Notes: generated by a model from the sequence alone, not told the origin. Positions 8,422 through 17,012 are shown, counted from the first letter of the stretch. The stretch is DNA of 64,000 nt from Embleya sp051903075 (GCF_051903075.1 NZ_CP182423.1:2294001-2358000), one strand, 5' to 3'. Translations and numbers: made by a program.

Positions 8422-9081
8422 CTACCGGTCCTTGACGATCAGGCCCAGGACCTGGGCGAGCGCCGGGGCCAGGTCGAGGAGTTGGGCGCTGTCGACGGTC
8501 GCGCCGCGCAGTGCGTCGACGCCGGAGGCGAAGCCGAGCGCGCCCGCCTCGCGCAGGTCGACCCTGGTCAACACGGCGTTCTCCAGGCGGACCCGCTCCA
8601 GGGTCGAGCCGGGGAAGCGCAGATCGGTCAGCGTCGCGCCGGCGAAGTCCACGTCGCGCAGCAGGCAGTCCACGAAGGAGACCTCGCGCAGCTTGGCCCC
8701 GCGCAGGTTGACCGAGTCGAACTTGCAGTTGTGGAAGACCACACGGCGCAGCCCGGCGCCGAACACCTCGAGGCCGGCCAGGACGCACGCGGTGAACTCG
8801 GCGTCCATCCACCTCGTTTCCGCGAGGTCGGTGCCGACGATGCGGGCGGCGTGCAGCCACACGTCGTCGAACCGGGCACGGCGGAAACGGCCGCCGTCGA
8901 AGCTCACCGAGGAGAAGGCCGACGAGGTGAACGCGGTACCGCCGCCCTCCACGTCCGTGAACACGCCTCCGTCGAAGTGTGCGAACTCGTGGTCGCCTTC
9001 CCGGTCGAGTTCGCCGTCGAACGCCACGAGCCGGTGTGCGTACGGCAGTTGGTCGAAGTCACGAGGGGCACGGGCGCGCAT
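8422..9081 (-). CDS. Pentapeptide-repeat protein
   Basis: A 219-aa protein built of A(D/N)LXX-type repeats that fold as a right-handed quadrilateral beta helix. Clear repeats run from about residue 55 to 180, for example SFDGGRFRRARFDDVW, FHNCKFDSVNLRGAKL and VDFAGATLTDLRF, with F or L at the central stacking position. The family includes gyrase-protecting proteins (Qnr, MfpA), but most chromosomal copies have no known partner. The C-terminal part (AQLLDLAPALAQVLGL) is a hydrophobic helix that could dimerise. Its neighbour is a DHA2 exporter, an arrangement compatible with, but not proof of, drug tolerance. Confidence 0.85.
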   Translation of the reverse strand: MRARAPRDFDQLPYAHRLVAFDGELDREGDHEFAHFDGGVFTDVEGGGTAFTSSAFSSVSFDGGRFRRARFDDVWLHAARIVGTDLAETRWMDAEFTACVLAGLEVFGAGLRRVVFHNCKFDSVNLRGAKLREVSFVDCLLRDVDFAGATLTDLRFPGSTLERVRLENAVLTRVDLREAGALGFASGVDALRGATVDSAQLLDLAPALAQVLGLIVKDR

Positions 9082-9776
9082 CAGGAATCCTCCACGAACG
9101 CATCATCGGGACCGGGTCCCGCGGCTTGCCCGCCCACGACCGTCGCCGAACGGGGCGCGGCGGGCGGGGGTCCATGCCTATCGCGCGACGCCGCGATCCA
9201 CCGAATCGACGCGGCCTCGCGGGCGGCGCCCGGCGGCATCCGCGACTTCGAGCGAGGCCGCCACCGAATGCGGCGATATTACCCCAAACCTTCTAGGTGA
9301 CACGGATCACACTGCATCGGATGAGACCGCGTCGTCCGCTTCTCCCGATCGACACCCGGCACCAACTCCGCTGCGTGGCAAGCCTGTTGCCGGCGGGTGA
9401 CGACGCTCGGCGACGCGGGCGGCCGACCGGAGCCGAGTTCCGTGAGAACGATCGTGCGACGGAGGACGACTTACGCATCACCTCCCGGCCGACCTCGCCG
9501 AACCCGCCAGGGACACGGCGGGACGTCAGGAGACGAGGCGGATCGGGTCGACCACCTCGACGTCGGTCTCCACCGTCCCCGGCGATCCGCCACCCGTCCT
9601 CGATCAGGAGGTTCCGGCACTCGGTGCCATCCCGGGGAAGCCACGCCTCCTCGGGCTCCTTTTCCTGTCGCTGCGTCGGAAGATCGAACGTTATCGGGGG
9701 CGCGCGGACACGAACGCGCCGCGGCCCGCAGGCGGGAGGGCCTGCGGGCCGCGGTCGTGGCCGAAGCCGCTGCGCG
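9082..9776. other. 695-bp intergenic region with no confident gene; possible degraded coding remnant
   Basis: No frame here has a plausible start, RBS and composition. On the minus strand, between about 9690 and 9526, two overlapping frames look protein-like: one reads EPEEAWLPRDGTECRNLL and continues into Arg-rich noise, the other ends VETDVEVVDPIRLVS at a stop at 9526-9528. Joining them needs a frameshift near 9580, so this may be a decayed gene. The left end (about 9270-9320) is AT-richer and may hold the pentapeptide-gene promoter; the right end holds a strong hairpin. Confidence 0.35.
9721..9752 (-). terminator. Hairpin terminator after the alkaline phosphatase gene
   Basis: Perfect 12-bp stem GCGGCCCGCAGG / CCTGCGGGCCGC with an 8-base loop, 24 bases past the phosphatase stop codon. 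There is no T-run, as is common for actinobacterial terminators. Confidence 0.7.
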
Positions 9777-11147
9777 TCAGCGCAGTCGCAGTGCCGCCCG
9801 GAACGTGTTGAACAGTTCCGTCTGGTCGGTCACGCCGAGCACGCGGAACGCCTGCGGGCCCTGGGCCGCGATGCGCACCTCGGTGCCGGTGTGCTCCTGC
9901 GACTTGCCGGGGGTGTTGGTCGAGTAGTTGACCTTGAGCTGCACACCCTCGTTGGTGACCAGCGTCGAGGACAGACCCGGAGGGGTGGCGTCCAGCGGCA
10001 CGATCTGGCTGGTGTGCGCGTGGTCCGCGGTGGTCACCACGAGCGTGTCGGGGTGCTTGGCCGCGTACTCGCGGGCGAGCTTGACCGCCTGGTCGAACGC
10101 GACGGTCTCACCGATCTGACCGCACGGGTCGGCGGCGTGGTCCTGCTTGTCGATCGAGGCACCCTCGACCTGGAGGAAGAAGCCCTTGCCGCGGTCGTGG
10201 CCGCGGCCGGACTGCTTGGCCTCCAGCAGCTCGATCGCCTTGGCGGTCTGCTGCACCAGGGTCGGCGTGGAGGCCGGGCGGTTCGGGTTCGAGGTGACGC
10301 AGCGCTGCGGCTCGGTACCGCCGACCGCGGCGGCCTTGCCGGTCCACTCGACCGGGACGTTGACCGGCGCGAACAGGCCGAGCACCGGCTTGCCGGCCCG
10401 CGCGGCCTTGAGCGAGTCGGCGTCGGTGGCGATCTGGTAGCCCGACTCCTGCGCCTGCTGGAGCACGGTCTTGCCCGCGAACGGGCCCTGCGTGATGGTC
10501 TGGTCGAAGCGGGCCTTGCCGCCGCCGAGGAGCACGTCGAACTTGCCAGCGACGCTCTGCTCGGCGATCGAGCCGGGGCCGCCGGCGGCGATCGTGTCGG
10601 TCGGGCACTTGGCCATGTCCGCCGGGCCCTGGCAGCTGCGGTCCGTGGCGTGCGCCTGGAGGACCGCCGGGGTGGCGTCGGTCAGCTCGGCCGTGGTGAC
10701 GCTGCCCGTGGCGTAGCCGTTCTTCTTGGCCAGCTCCAGGATCGTCGGCAGCGCCTTGTCGGTGTCCGGAGTCTTGGAGATGCGGCCGTTGACCGTCTTT
10801 TGTCCGGTCGCCCACCCGGTGCCGCTCGCGGCCGAGTCGGTGACGTAGTCCGGGCGCTTGTCCTTGTCGACGGCGTACGTGGTGTACGCGCCGGTGAGCG
10901 GGAACCCGTCCATGTTCAGTCGACCGGCCGCGCCGACCGAGTAGTTCCGGGCCAGGGTGATCTCGGAGTCGCCCATCCCGTCACCGAGCAGCATGATGAC
11001 GTTCTTGGCCTGACCGTCCTTGATCGCGTGCCGGGCTTGATCCGCCTGACCGAACGCCGACGCCGCGCTGGGTACGGCGACGCCGGCGGCCAACACGGCG
11101 GCTGCCCCCCACGCGAGATGACGACGGGACAAACGCAGATCCGGCAT
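9777..11147 (-). CDS. Exported PhoA-type alkaline phosphatase
   Basis: A 456-aa metal-dependent phosphomonoesterase of the classical E. coli PhoA fold. The N-terminus carries a twin-arginine-like signal (RLSRRHLAWGAAAVLAAG) with cleavage probably after ASA near residue 31. Metal and active-site motifs are all present: D56 in LLGDGMGD, nucleophile S105 in VTDSAASGTGWATG, the D/H pairs in ASIDKQDHAADP and TTADHAHTSQ, and the late His in QEHTGTEVRI. It releases phosphate from organic esters outside the cell. PhoP control would be expected for this family, but I see no convincing Pho box upstream. It is divergent from a small possible gene. Confidence 0.93.
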   Translation of the reverse strand: MPDLRLSRRHLAWGAAAVLAAGVAVPSAASAFGQADQARHAIKDGQAKNVIMLLGDGMGDSEITLARNYSVGAAGRLNMDGFPLTGAYTTYAVDKDKRPDYVTDSAASGTGWATGQKTVNGRISKTPDTDKALPTILELAKKNGYATGSVTTAELTDATPAVLQAHATDRSCQGPADMAKCPTDTIAAGGPGSIAEQSVAGKFDVLLGGGKARFDQTITQGPFAGKTVLQQAQESGYQIATDADSLKAARAGKPVLGLFAPVNVPVEWTGKAAAVGGTEPQRCVTSNPNRPASTPTLVQQTAKAIELLEAKQSGRGHDRGKGFFLQVEGASIDKQDHAADPCGQIGETVAFDQAVKLAREYAAKHPDTLVVTTADHAHTSQIVPLDATPPGLSSTLVTNEGVQLKVNYSTNTPGKSQEHTGTEVRIAAQGPQAFRVLGVTDQTELFNTFRAALRLR

Positions 11148-11225
11148 TTTTCCTCCTTCGGGGTCGACGCGTTGCCGACGATGCCGAGTCCATCAGCCCG
11201 GGGGGAACCAAGGGGCGAAGAACAG

Positions 11226-11453
11226 ATGACGTGTCGCGTACACCCGAATGTCCGTTCCCATGCCCGAAGTGCGCACTCCGACCCGGTTGCCATCGGGGAC
11301 GGACGACCGGCGGCCCGGGCGGCGAACGTCTACCCCCTGGGTTGGGAGGAGCCCGCCTGCCTGGAGTGGGGGCGGGACCGTTTCGAGGCGCTGGTGGTCT
11401 TTCTCGACGCGGCGGCGGCGAGCGGGGACGCCGTGCCGGCCTGGCTCGCCTGA
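11226..11453 (+). CDS. Possible small protein of unknown function, 75 aa
   Basis: The C-terminal half looks like real protein: YPLGWEEPACLEWGRDRF followed by EALVVFLDAAAASGDAVPAW, an acidic, helix-forming segment with normal composition. The N-terminal 30 residues are less convincing, and neither the ATG at 11226 nor later codons has a good ribosome-binding site. It may be a short regulatory protein or the 3' remnant of a larger gene. It converges on the VanX-like gene with 38 bases between them. Confidence 0.35.
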   Translation: MTCRVHPNVRSHARSAHSDPVAIGDGRPAARAANVYPLGWEEPACLEWGRDRFEALVVFLDAAAASGDAVPAWLA

Positions 11454-11491
11454 ACCGCCGGTCGACGCGTGTCGGGCTCGGCGGGGGCGGG

Positions 11492-12145
11492 TCAGGGGAG
11501 TTCGCGGGGGCCGTAGAGGGCGGCTTCGGTGTTGGTGAGCAGGGCCCAGTAGCGGTCGCCGTAGGACCAGTGCCACCACTCGGTCGGGTAGTTGACCAGG
11601 CCGGCCTCGGTCAGGGCGGCGCTCAGGATGGCGCGGTTGGCGCGGGCCTGCGGGGTGATGTTCTCTGCGGCGGTGTAGCAGGTGCCGGCGCTTTCCTCGG
11701 GGCTCGCGTTCATCGGGGTGCCCAGGTCGAGTTCGCGGCCGGTCGGGTCGACGAGGGTCAGGTCGACCGCGGCGCCGGCGCTGTGCGGGGCGATCTCGGG
11801 CGGGGAGACGTAGCGGCCGGCCGCGACGTGGGCGCGGTCGGCGTCCCAGTCGGGGTGCGCGGCGCGCAGCTCGTCGGCGTACTCCTCGAAGTATCGACGT
11901 TGCAGCGCCGGCGGCCGGTATCCCTCGACGAACAACAGGCGCAGCCCGTCGGGCAGCGCCGCCTGCGCCCTGATCAGCCGGTCGAGCACGCCGACGCGCA
12001 CGAAGGTGTACGCGGCGGCCCACTCCGCCTGGCGCGGATCCACCGGCAACGACCCGTCCGCCCGCACGTCCACCAACGGCTCGCCGCGATCACGGACGGG
12101 GATGGCGGCCACGAGCGGGTCGGACATCAAGATGATCTGATCCAT
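11492..12145 (-). CDS. D-Ala-D-Ala dipeptidase, VanX/DdpX type (M15D)
   Basis: A zinc peptidase of 217 aa that cleaves free D-Ala-D-Ala. The zinc site and catalytic residues align with VanX: R77 in EGYRPP, H121 and D128 in PHSAGAAVDL (H-x6-D), E189 and H192 in TEWWHWSYGDRYW (E-x2-H). Length is close to VanX (202 aa) and lacks the periplasmic signal of DdpX-type relatives. No vanH, vanA, or vanRS partner is in the window, so peptidoglycan recycling or dipeptide use is more likely than glycopeptide resistance. The ATG at 12145 is used; an internal ATG at 12127 is possible. Confidence 0.88.
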   Translation of the reverse strand: MDQIILMSDPLVAAIPVRDRGEPLVDVRADGSLPVDPRQAEWAAAYTFVRVGVLDRLIRAQAALPDGLRLLFVEGYRPPALQRRYFEEYADELRAAHPDWDADRAHVAAGRYVSPPEIAPHSAGAAVDLTLVDPTGRELDLGTPMNASPEESAGTCYTAAENITPQARANRAILSAALTEAGLVNYPTEWWHWSYGDRYWALLTNTEAALYGPRELP

Positions 12146-12262
12146 ACGAAGATCATCTCCCGACGGCGGTGACCCCCGCGCACACCGTCCACGCCTGTCG
12201 GCGTCGGCCGGCACACTCCGTGCGGACCGTCGACGTACGATGGCCACGAGGGAGTCGTACCG

Positions 12263-13123
12263 ATGAACCGCAGCACGCGTGCCCTGATCGATCGGGCCGA
12301 ACGGGCCTGGGACCGGCAGGAATGGGCGCGTGCCGCCGACCGGTACGAGCGGCTGCTCGCCGCCGAACCCGACCATGCGCTCGCGGGGCAGTGGGCTTTC
12401 GACGCGGCACTGGCGCACAAGTTCCTGCGCGACTGGCGGAAGGCTTTCGCGGTCGGTCGGCAGGCGGCCGCGCTGGTGCCGTCGCCGGGCACCGGGGATC
12501 CCGCGCACTGGAACCTGGGCATCGCCGCCACCGTGCTCGGCGACTGGGAGACGGCCCGCGCGTCGTGGCGGGCGTACGGCATCGACATCGCGCCGGGCAC
12601 GGGGGAGATCGACCAGGACTTCGGGATCACCTGTGTGCGTCTGGACACCCCCGACGGCCGGGAGGTGGTCTGGGGCCGGCGGATCTGCCCGACCCGGGCG
12701 GTGGTGCTCAACGTGCCGCTGTCCCCGGCCCGCCGCTTCGGCGACATCGTGCTGCACGACGGCGTGCCCGAGGGTGAGCGGGTGATGGGCGGCCATACCT
12801 ATCCGGTCTTCGACGAACTGCTGCTCTGGCGTGCGTCCGACATGCCCACCTGGACGGCCGACGTGACCGCGCCGACGGAGGCGGACTTCGACGCGCTGGA
12901 GACGTCCTTCACCGAACGCGACTTCGCCCTGGAGGCGAGCGCCGGCATCCGGATGTTGTGCGGGTGTTGCGCCGAGGGCCGGGTCGAGCAGGAGCGCACG
13001 AGCGGGCACGGGGTGGGCGTGGGCGTACGGATCGCCGCTCCCGAGGCCGAGGCCCGCTCGCTCCTGAACGCCTGGGCCGACCTGGGGGACGCCCGCTCGT
13101 GGACGGACCTGGTCGCGGTCTGA
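12263..13123 (+). CDS. Tetratricopeptide-like repeat protein
   Basis: A 286-aa cytoplasmic protein whose N-terminal ~110 residues form TPR-like helix pairs (AWDRQEWARAADRYERLLAA, ALAHKFLRDWRKAFAVGRQA, WNLGIAATVLGDWETARASW). The remaining part is a distinct alpha/beta domain with VWGRRICPTRAVVLNVPL and a Cys-containing IRMLCGCCAEG motif. Proteins of this kind are widespread in Streptomyces without an assigned role; the C-terminal region resembles immunity-type or regulatory domains only vaguely. ATG at 12263, spacing 117 bp from the divergent VanX-like start. Confidence 0.7.
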   Translation: MNRSTRALIDRAERAWDRQEWARAADRYERLLAAEPDHALAGQWAFDAALAHKFLRDWRKAFAVGRQAAALVPSPGTGDPAHWNLGIAATVLGDWETARASWRAYGIDIAPGTGEIDQDFGITCVRLDTPDGREVVWGRRICPTRAVVLNVPLSPARRFGDIVLHDGVPEGERVMGGHTYPVFDELLLWRASDMPTWTADVTAPTEADFDALETSFTERDFALEASAGIRMLCGCCAEGRVEQERTSGHGVGVGVRIAAPEAEARSLLNAWADLGDARSWTDLVAV

Positions 13124-13155
13124 TCCCGCCTCGCGGGTTGCGCTCCCCGGCTGGG

Positions 13156-13186
13156 TTGACCTCAAGTCGGCTTCATCTTTGATAGT
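13156..13186 (+). promoter_or_regulatory. MerR-type promoter (19-bp spacer)
   Basis: The -35 hexamer TTGACC (13156-13161) and a -10 element GATAGT (13181-13186) are separated by exactly 19 bp, the over-long spacer that MerR-family activators compensate by distorting DNA. The spacer starts TCAAGT, as in many MerR sites (CTCAAGT dyads), although the right arm is imperfect. The start codon of the MDR oxidoreductase lies 70 bp downstream. Confidence 0.5.
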
Positions 13187-13255
13187 GGCTCCCGTACCCG
13201 GCGCCCGTCGGTTCTTCGGATCGTGGGCGCCCACTTCGAACTCGGGAGTCACCCC

Positions 13256-14236
13256 ATGCGCGCGATCCGGCTGCATACGTTCGGCCCGGCCGAGAATCTG
13301 CGGTTCGAAGGGGTTCCGGACCCTCGGCCCGGCGAGGGGCAGGTGCGCATCGACGTCGAGGTCGCCGGTGTGCACCTGATCGAGGCCCGCTTGCGGCGCG
13401 GGGAGGCGGTCGGCCCGCACCGGCCGCCGGCGTTGCCGACCACGCCCGGCGGCGAGGTGGCCGGCGTGGTCGGGGCGGTCGGGCCGGGGGTCGCCGCGCA
13501 GTGGCTGGGCCGTCGGGTCGTGGCGCAGCTCGGCGACGGCGGCGGGTACGCCGAGCGGGCGGTCGCCGACCTGGCCGCGGTGCACCCGATCCCCGACGGC
13601 CTGGGTGCCGCCGAGGCGGTCGCGGCGATCACCACCGGCACCACGGCGCAGGGCGTGCTCGGGGTGGCCCGGATCGACGCCCGGGACGTGGTCCTGGTGA
13701 TGTCCGCCGCCGGCGGCCTGGGCAGCCTGTTCGTCCGCGCCGCGCGCGCCGCCGGGGCACTCGTGGTGGGGGCCGCGGGCGGCCCGGCGAAGGTGGCCAA
13801 GGTGCGTGCGCTGGGCGCCGACATCGCGGTGGACTACCGCGACGCGGACTGGCCCGAGCGGGTGCGGGCCGCGTCGGCCGGCCGCGAACCCACCGTCGTG
13901 CTCGACGGCGTCGGCGGCGCCCTCGGCCGGCAGGCCCTCGAACTCCTGGGCCCCGGCGGCCGGTTCCTCCTGTACGGCTGGGCCGCGGGCGAGCCGACCG
14001 AGATCACCACGCGCGACCTGGTCGAGCGGCAACTGACCGCGACCTGGGCGATCGGGCCGAACATGGTCCCGGCGGGCGGTTGGCCGGAATTGACCGCCCG
14101 CGCCCTGAACGCCGCCGCCGACGGCACGATGGTGCCGGCCATCACCGCCTTCCCGTTGGCCGAGGCCGCGGCCGCGCACGCCGCACTGGAATCGCGCGCG
14201 ACGGACGGCAAGGTGGTGTTGACGGTCGGGGCCTGA
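13256..14236 (+). CDS. Zinc-independent MDR quinone oxidoreductase-like protein
   Basis: A 326-aa NADPH-dependent oxidoreductase of the QOR branch of the medium-chain dehydrogenases. N-terminal MRAIRLHTFGPAENLRFEG, GHES-type zinc residues absent, and a Rossmann motif VMSAAGGLGSLFVRAARAAG in place of GxGxxG as in other QORs. The C-terminal ESRATDGKVVLTVG closes the fold. It probably reduces quinones or enals. The ATG at 13256 has GGGAG at a good distance and matches the conserved start; longer forms would enter the promoter. A MerR-type promoter precedes it, consistent with induction by electrophiles or redox stress. Confidence 0.85.
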   Translation: MRAIRLHTFGPAENLRFEGVPDPRPGEGQVRIDVEVAGVHLIEARLRRGEAVGPHRPPALPTTPGGEVAGVVGAVGPGVAAQWLGRRVVAQLGDGGGYAERAVADLAAVHPIPDGLGAAEAVAAITTGTTAQGVLGVARIDARDVVLVMSAAGGLGSLFVRAARAAGALVVGAAGGPAKVAKVRALGADIAVDYRDADWPERVRAASAGREPTVVLDGVGGALGRQALELLGPGGRFLLYGWAAGEPTEITTRDLVERQLTATWAIGPNMVPAGGWPELTARALNAAADGTMVPAITAFPLAEAAAAHAALESRATDGKVVLTVGA

Positions 14237-14345
14237 GCGCCGCCGTTCCGGTCGCGGTCACGCCCCGCCGGCGGCGCCGGTTTTCGGCCGGCGCGGCGGG
14301 CCGGAGACCGTGCACGTGGCGGGTGCCGATGGGCACAATGGTGAT

Positions 14346-15431
14346 ATGTCCAACGTTGCGCAGGGCGATATCTCTTGGCTCGCGACGATCGACGACGACA
14401 CGTCGGAGACCTCCCCTCCCGCCGACCGGGCCGACCGGGCCGGCCGCGAACTGCCTTCGCGCTGGCGGCCGGACTGGGTGACGGGCCCCTGGACGGCGAC
14501 CGACCCGCCGGCGCGGACGACCGGCCGGGCCGACGGCGGGCCCGAGGGGGTGTGGATCTGCGACCTGGTCCCCGAACGGTCCGTCGGCGAACCCTTGGTC
14601 GGGCACGACGCACGGGTGACCGCGGTGACGACCGCGCTGGTCGGCGGCCGGCCGGTGGTGGTCGCCGGGACGGCCGGGTGGGGCGCCACGGTACGGGTGT
14701 TCGACCTGGACGGCGGCCACCAGGTGTGCCGGCCCCTGGTCGGCCGGACCGCGTGGGTGGGCGCCGCGCGGGCCACCGTGGCGGGCCGCCCGGTGGCGGT
14801 CACCGGGGACTCGGCCGGCGTACGGGTGTGGGACCCGGCCACGGGCCTGCCGGTCGGCGAACCGCTGATCGGATCGGTGCGGGCGGTGGCGACGGCCGAA
14901 CTGGACGGGCGTCCGGTGGCGATCGTGGGCCCCGAGACGGCCCGGAACGGCGACGCGGACAACGCGGTACGGGTGATCGACCTGGCCACCGGCGCCGAAT
15001 TCGGGGCACCGCTGACCGGACACTCCTGCGCGGTGACTGCTGTGGCCACCGCCGTCGTGCACGGCCGCCCGGTCGCCGTCACCGGCAGCCGGCAGGCGGC
15101 GCGGGTCTGGGATCTGGTCACCCGCGAGCCGATCGGCGCACCACTCGCCGCCGACGTCTCCGCCGTCGCGACCGGCCTGCTCGCCGGCCGCCCGATCGTG
15201 GTCGCCGGCGGCTTCACGGGCGCGAGCGCTCAGACCATCCCGACCGTCCCGACCGCCCCGACCGTCCCGACGGGGGAGCGCGGCACGGTACAGGTCTGGG
15301 ACCTGACCACCCACACCCCCATCGGCCCCCGCCTCCTCTTCCCCTTCCCGGTCGACGCGCTGACCGTGGCCCCGGGCGGCCGCGTCGTCGTCGCCTTCGG
15401 CCGAGAACTCGCGGTACTGCGCCACGATTGA
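14346..15431 (+). CDS. WD40-like beta-propeller repeat protein
   Basis: A soluble 361-aa protein with five or six WD40-type blades after an acidic N-terminal ~60 residues. Repeats share the pattern V-T-A-V...GRPV-V-(A/V)-(A/T)-G...VRV-(F/W)-D-L; clear ones are GATVRVFDLDGG, AGVRVWDPATGLPVGEPL, AVRVIDLATGAEFGAPL and AARVWDLVTREPIGAPL. An inserted Thr-Pro-Val segment near residue 300 is coded by in-frame 9-bp tandem repeats (about 15232-15276). WD40 proteins act as scaffolds; no partner is evident. The ATG at 14346 is supported by position only, as the RBS is weak. Confidence 0.75.
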   Translation: MSNVAQGDISWLATIDDDTSETSPPADRADRAGRELPSRWRPDWVTGPWTATDPPARTTGRADGGPEGVWICDLVPERSVGEPLVGHDARVTAVTTALVGGRPVVVAGTAGWGATVRVFDLDGGHQVCRPLVGRTAWVGAARATVAGRPVAVTGDSAGVRVWDPATGLPVGEPLIGSVRAVATAELDGRPVAIVGPETARNGDADNAVRVIDLATGAEFGAPLTGHSCAVTAVATAVVHGRPVAVTGSRQAARVWDLVTREPIGAPLAADVSAVATGLLAGRPIVVAGGFTGASAQTIPTVPTAPTVPTGERGTVQVWDLTTHTPIGPRLLFPFPVDALTVAPGGRVVVAFGRELAVLRHD

Positions 15432-15521
15432 CACCCGCCCACCCCCGGCCCGCGCCTCCCGGCGCCCGCGCCCCCGGCGCCTGTTCGACCCGAACGAGTT
15501 CGTGGTGCGCTCTAGCCTTGA

Positions 15522-15537
15522 TACCGACCGGTCGGTA
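15522..15537. promoter_or_regulatory. Palindromic TetR-type operator before the FabG-like operon
   Basis: TACCGACCGGTCGGTA is a perfect 16-bp palindrome. Together with the next bases, GACCGGTCGGTACCGTT matches 15 of 17 positions of AACCGATCGGTACCGTT in the TetR operator at 1201-1226. It lies 165 bp upstream of the FabG-like start. No TetR gene adjoins the operon, so the TetR at 593-1147 is the best candidate. Confidence 0.55.
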
Positions 15538-15701
15538 CCGTTACCGCACAGCAGAATCCCGCTACTCCACGCTCCGAGACCCGCGAGCATCGCCCGGTCG
15601 GCGCCTTCGGCCGGACGGGCGCGGGTCGCCCAAGGGGCGGTCGGAAGCGCCGTATTCGCCGGCCCTGCCGTGCCGGCGACGACCCGGAGGACCCCGCACC
15701 C

Positions 15702-16487
15702 ATGACCGAGAACACCCCCGCGACCGCGACCTCGACCACCCCGCGCGTGGCCATCGTCACCGGCGCCGCGCGCGGCATCGGCGCGGCCACCGCCCGCCGA
15801 CTCGCCGCCGAGGGCAGGGCCGTGGCCGTGCTCGACCTGGACGAGGCCGCCTGTGCCGACACGGTCGCCGCGATCGTCGCGGCCGGCGGCACGGCGCTCG
15901 CGGTCGGCGCCGACGTCACTGTCGGCGACCAGGTGGACGCCGCCGTCGCGCGCGTGGCCGACACCCTCGGCGCGCCGACCGTGCTGGTCAACAACGCCGG
16001 CGTGATCCGGGACAACCTGCTGTTCAAGATGTCCGACGGCGACTGGGACACGGTCATCGACGTACACCTGCGCGGCGCGTTCCTGATGAGCCGCGCGGTC
16101 CAGGCGCACATGACCGCCGCCGGCTGGGGCCGGATCGTCAACCTCTCCAGCTCGTCCGCGCTGGGCAACCGGGGGCAGGCCAACTACTCGGCGGCCAAGG
16201 CCGGACTCCAGGGCTTCACCAAGACCCTCGCCTTCGAACTGGGCAAGTTCGGGGTGACCGCCAACGCGGTGGCGCCGGGCTTCATCGTCACCGACATGAC
16301 CGCGGCCACCGCGGCCCGCGTCGGCATGGAGTTCGAGGCGTTCCAGGAGGCCGCGGCCCAGCAGATCCCGGTCCGCCGGGTCGGCCGCCCCGAGGACGTC
16401 GCCAACACCATCGCGTTCCTGACCGGCGAGGACGCGGGCTTCGTCTCGGGCCAGGTGATCTACGTCGCCGGCGGCCCGCTCTGCTGA
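15702..16487 (+). CDS. FabG-like 3-oxoacyl-(ACP/CoA) reductase, SDR
   Basis: A 261-aa classical short-chain dehydrogenase. Cofactor motif TGAARGIG at residues 20-27, NNAG at 97-100, and catalytic Ser (150-152, SSSSA), Y162 and K166 in NYSAAKAG. The end (EDAGFVSGQVIYVAGGPLC) is the FabG/PhaB pattern. It reduces 3-oxoacyl thioesters with NADPH. A CGGAGGA RBS precedes the ATG at 15702. It heads a set with a MaoC (R)-hydratase and a CurA-like reductase, which together could run 3-ketoreduction, dehydration and enoyl reduction, or the reverse in fatty-acid breakdown. Confidence 0.9.
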   Translation: MTENTPATATSTTPRVAIVTGAARGIGAATARRLAAEGRAVAVLDLDEAACADTVAAIVAAGGTALAVGADVTVGDQVDAAVARVADTLGAPTVLVNNAGVIRDNLLFKMSDGDWDTVIDVHLRGAFLMSRAVQAHMTAAGWGRIVNLSSSSALGNRGQANYSAAKAGLQGFTKTLAFELGKFGVTANAVAPGFIVTDMTAATAARVGMEFEAFQEAAAQQIPVRRVGRPEDVANTIAFLTGEDAGFVSGQVIYVAGGPLC

Positions 16488-16559
16488 CCGCGGGGCAATA
16501 CACCCAGGCGCCCGGGCCGGCCACCCCCGGCCCGGGTCCATCCCGAAGGAGCATCCACC

Positions 16560-17012
16560 ATGCGTGTGTTCGAGAACGTCGACGAGGTGTTCGCGGCCAA
16601 GGGCGAACCGCTGGGTACCGGTGACTGGTTGACCGTCGACCAGGAACGCATCGACACCTTCGCCGACGCGACCGGCGACCACCAGTGGATCCACGTCGAC
16701 CCCGAACGGGCCAAGGACGGCCCGTTCGGCACCACCATCGCGCACGGCTATCTCACCCTGTCGCTGATCCCGGTCCTGGCCGCCGACCTGTTGACCGTGC
16801 GCGGGGTGCGGATGGGCGTCAACTACGGCTCGGACAAGGTGCGTTTCCCGGCCCCGGTGCCGGTCGGCGCGCGGATCCGCGACCACGCGGTCCTGGTCGA
16901 CGCGGTACGGACCGCGCAGGGGGTGCGGCTGACGGTGCGGCACACCATCGAGATCGAGGGCGTCGCAAAGCCCGCGTGCGTCGCGGACACGCTCTCCCTG
17001 CTCGTCCCCTGA
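16560..17012 (+). CDS. MaoC-family (R)-specific enoyl-CoA hydratase
   Basis: A 150-aa single hot-dog protein. The hydratase-2 motif is complete: D40 and H45 in ATGDHQWIHVDPERA, followed by the overhang segment GPFGTTIAHGYLTLSL. It hydrates trans-2-enoyl-CoA to the (R)-3-hydroxy product. Start at the ATG 16560 with GAAGGAG just upstream. It lies 72 bp after the FabG-like gene and 81 bp before the MDR reductase, probably one transcript. Confidence 0.9.
   Translation: MRVFENVDEVFAAKGEPLGTGDWLTVDQERIDTFADATGDHQWIHVDPERAKDGPFGTTIAHGYLTLSLIPVLAADLLTVRGVRMGVNYGSDKVRFPAPVPVGARIRDHAVLVDAVRTAQGVRLTVRHTIEIEGVAKPACVADTLSLLVP

Noticed and set aside
11148..11225. Pho box upstream of the alkaline phosphatase
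   Set aside because: GTTC-like repeats are present but with the wrong spacing (15 rather than 11).
15232..15276. Tandem GACCGTCCC-like repeats as an intergenic element
   Set aside because: They lie inside the WD40-like gene and code Thr-Val-Pro repeats in frame.
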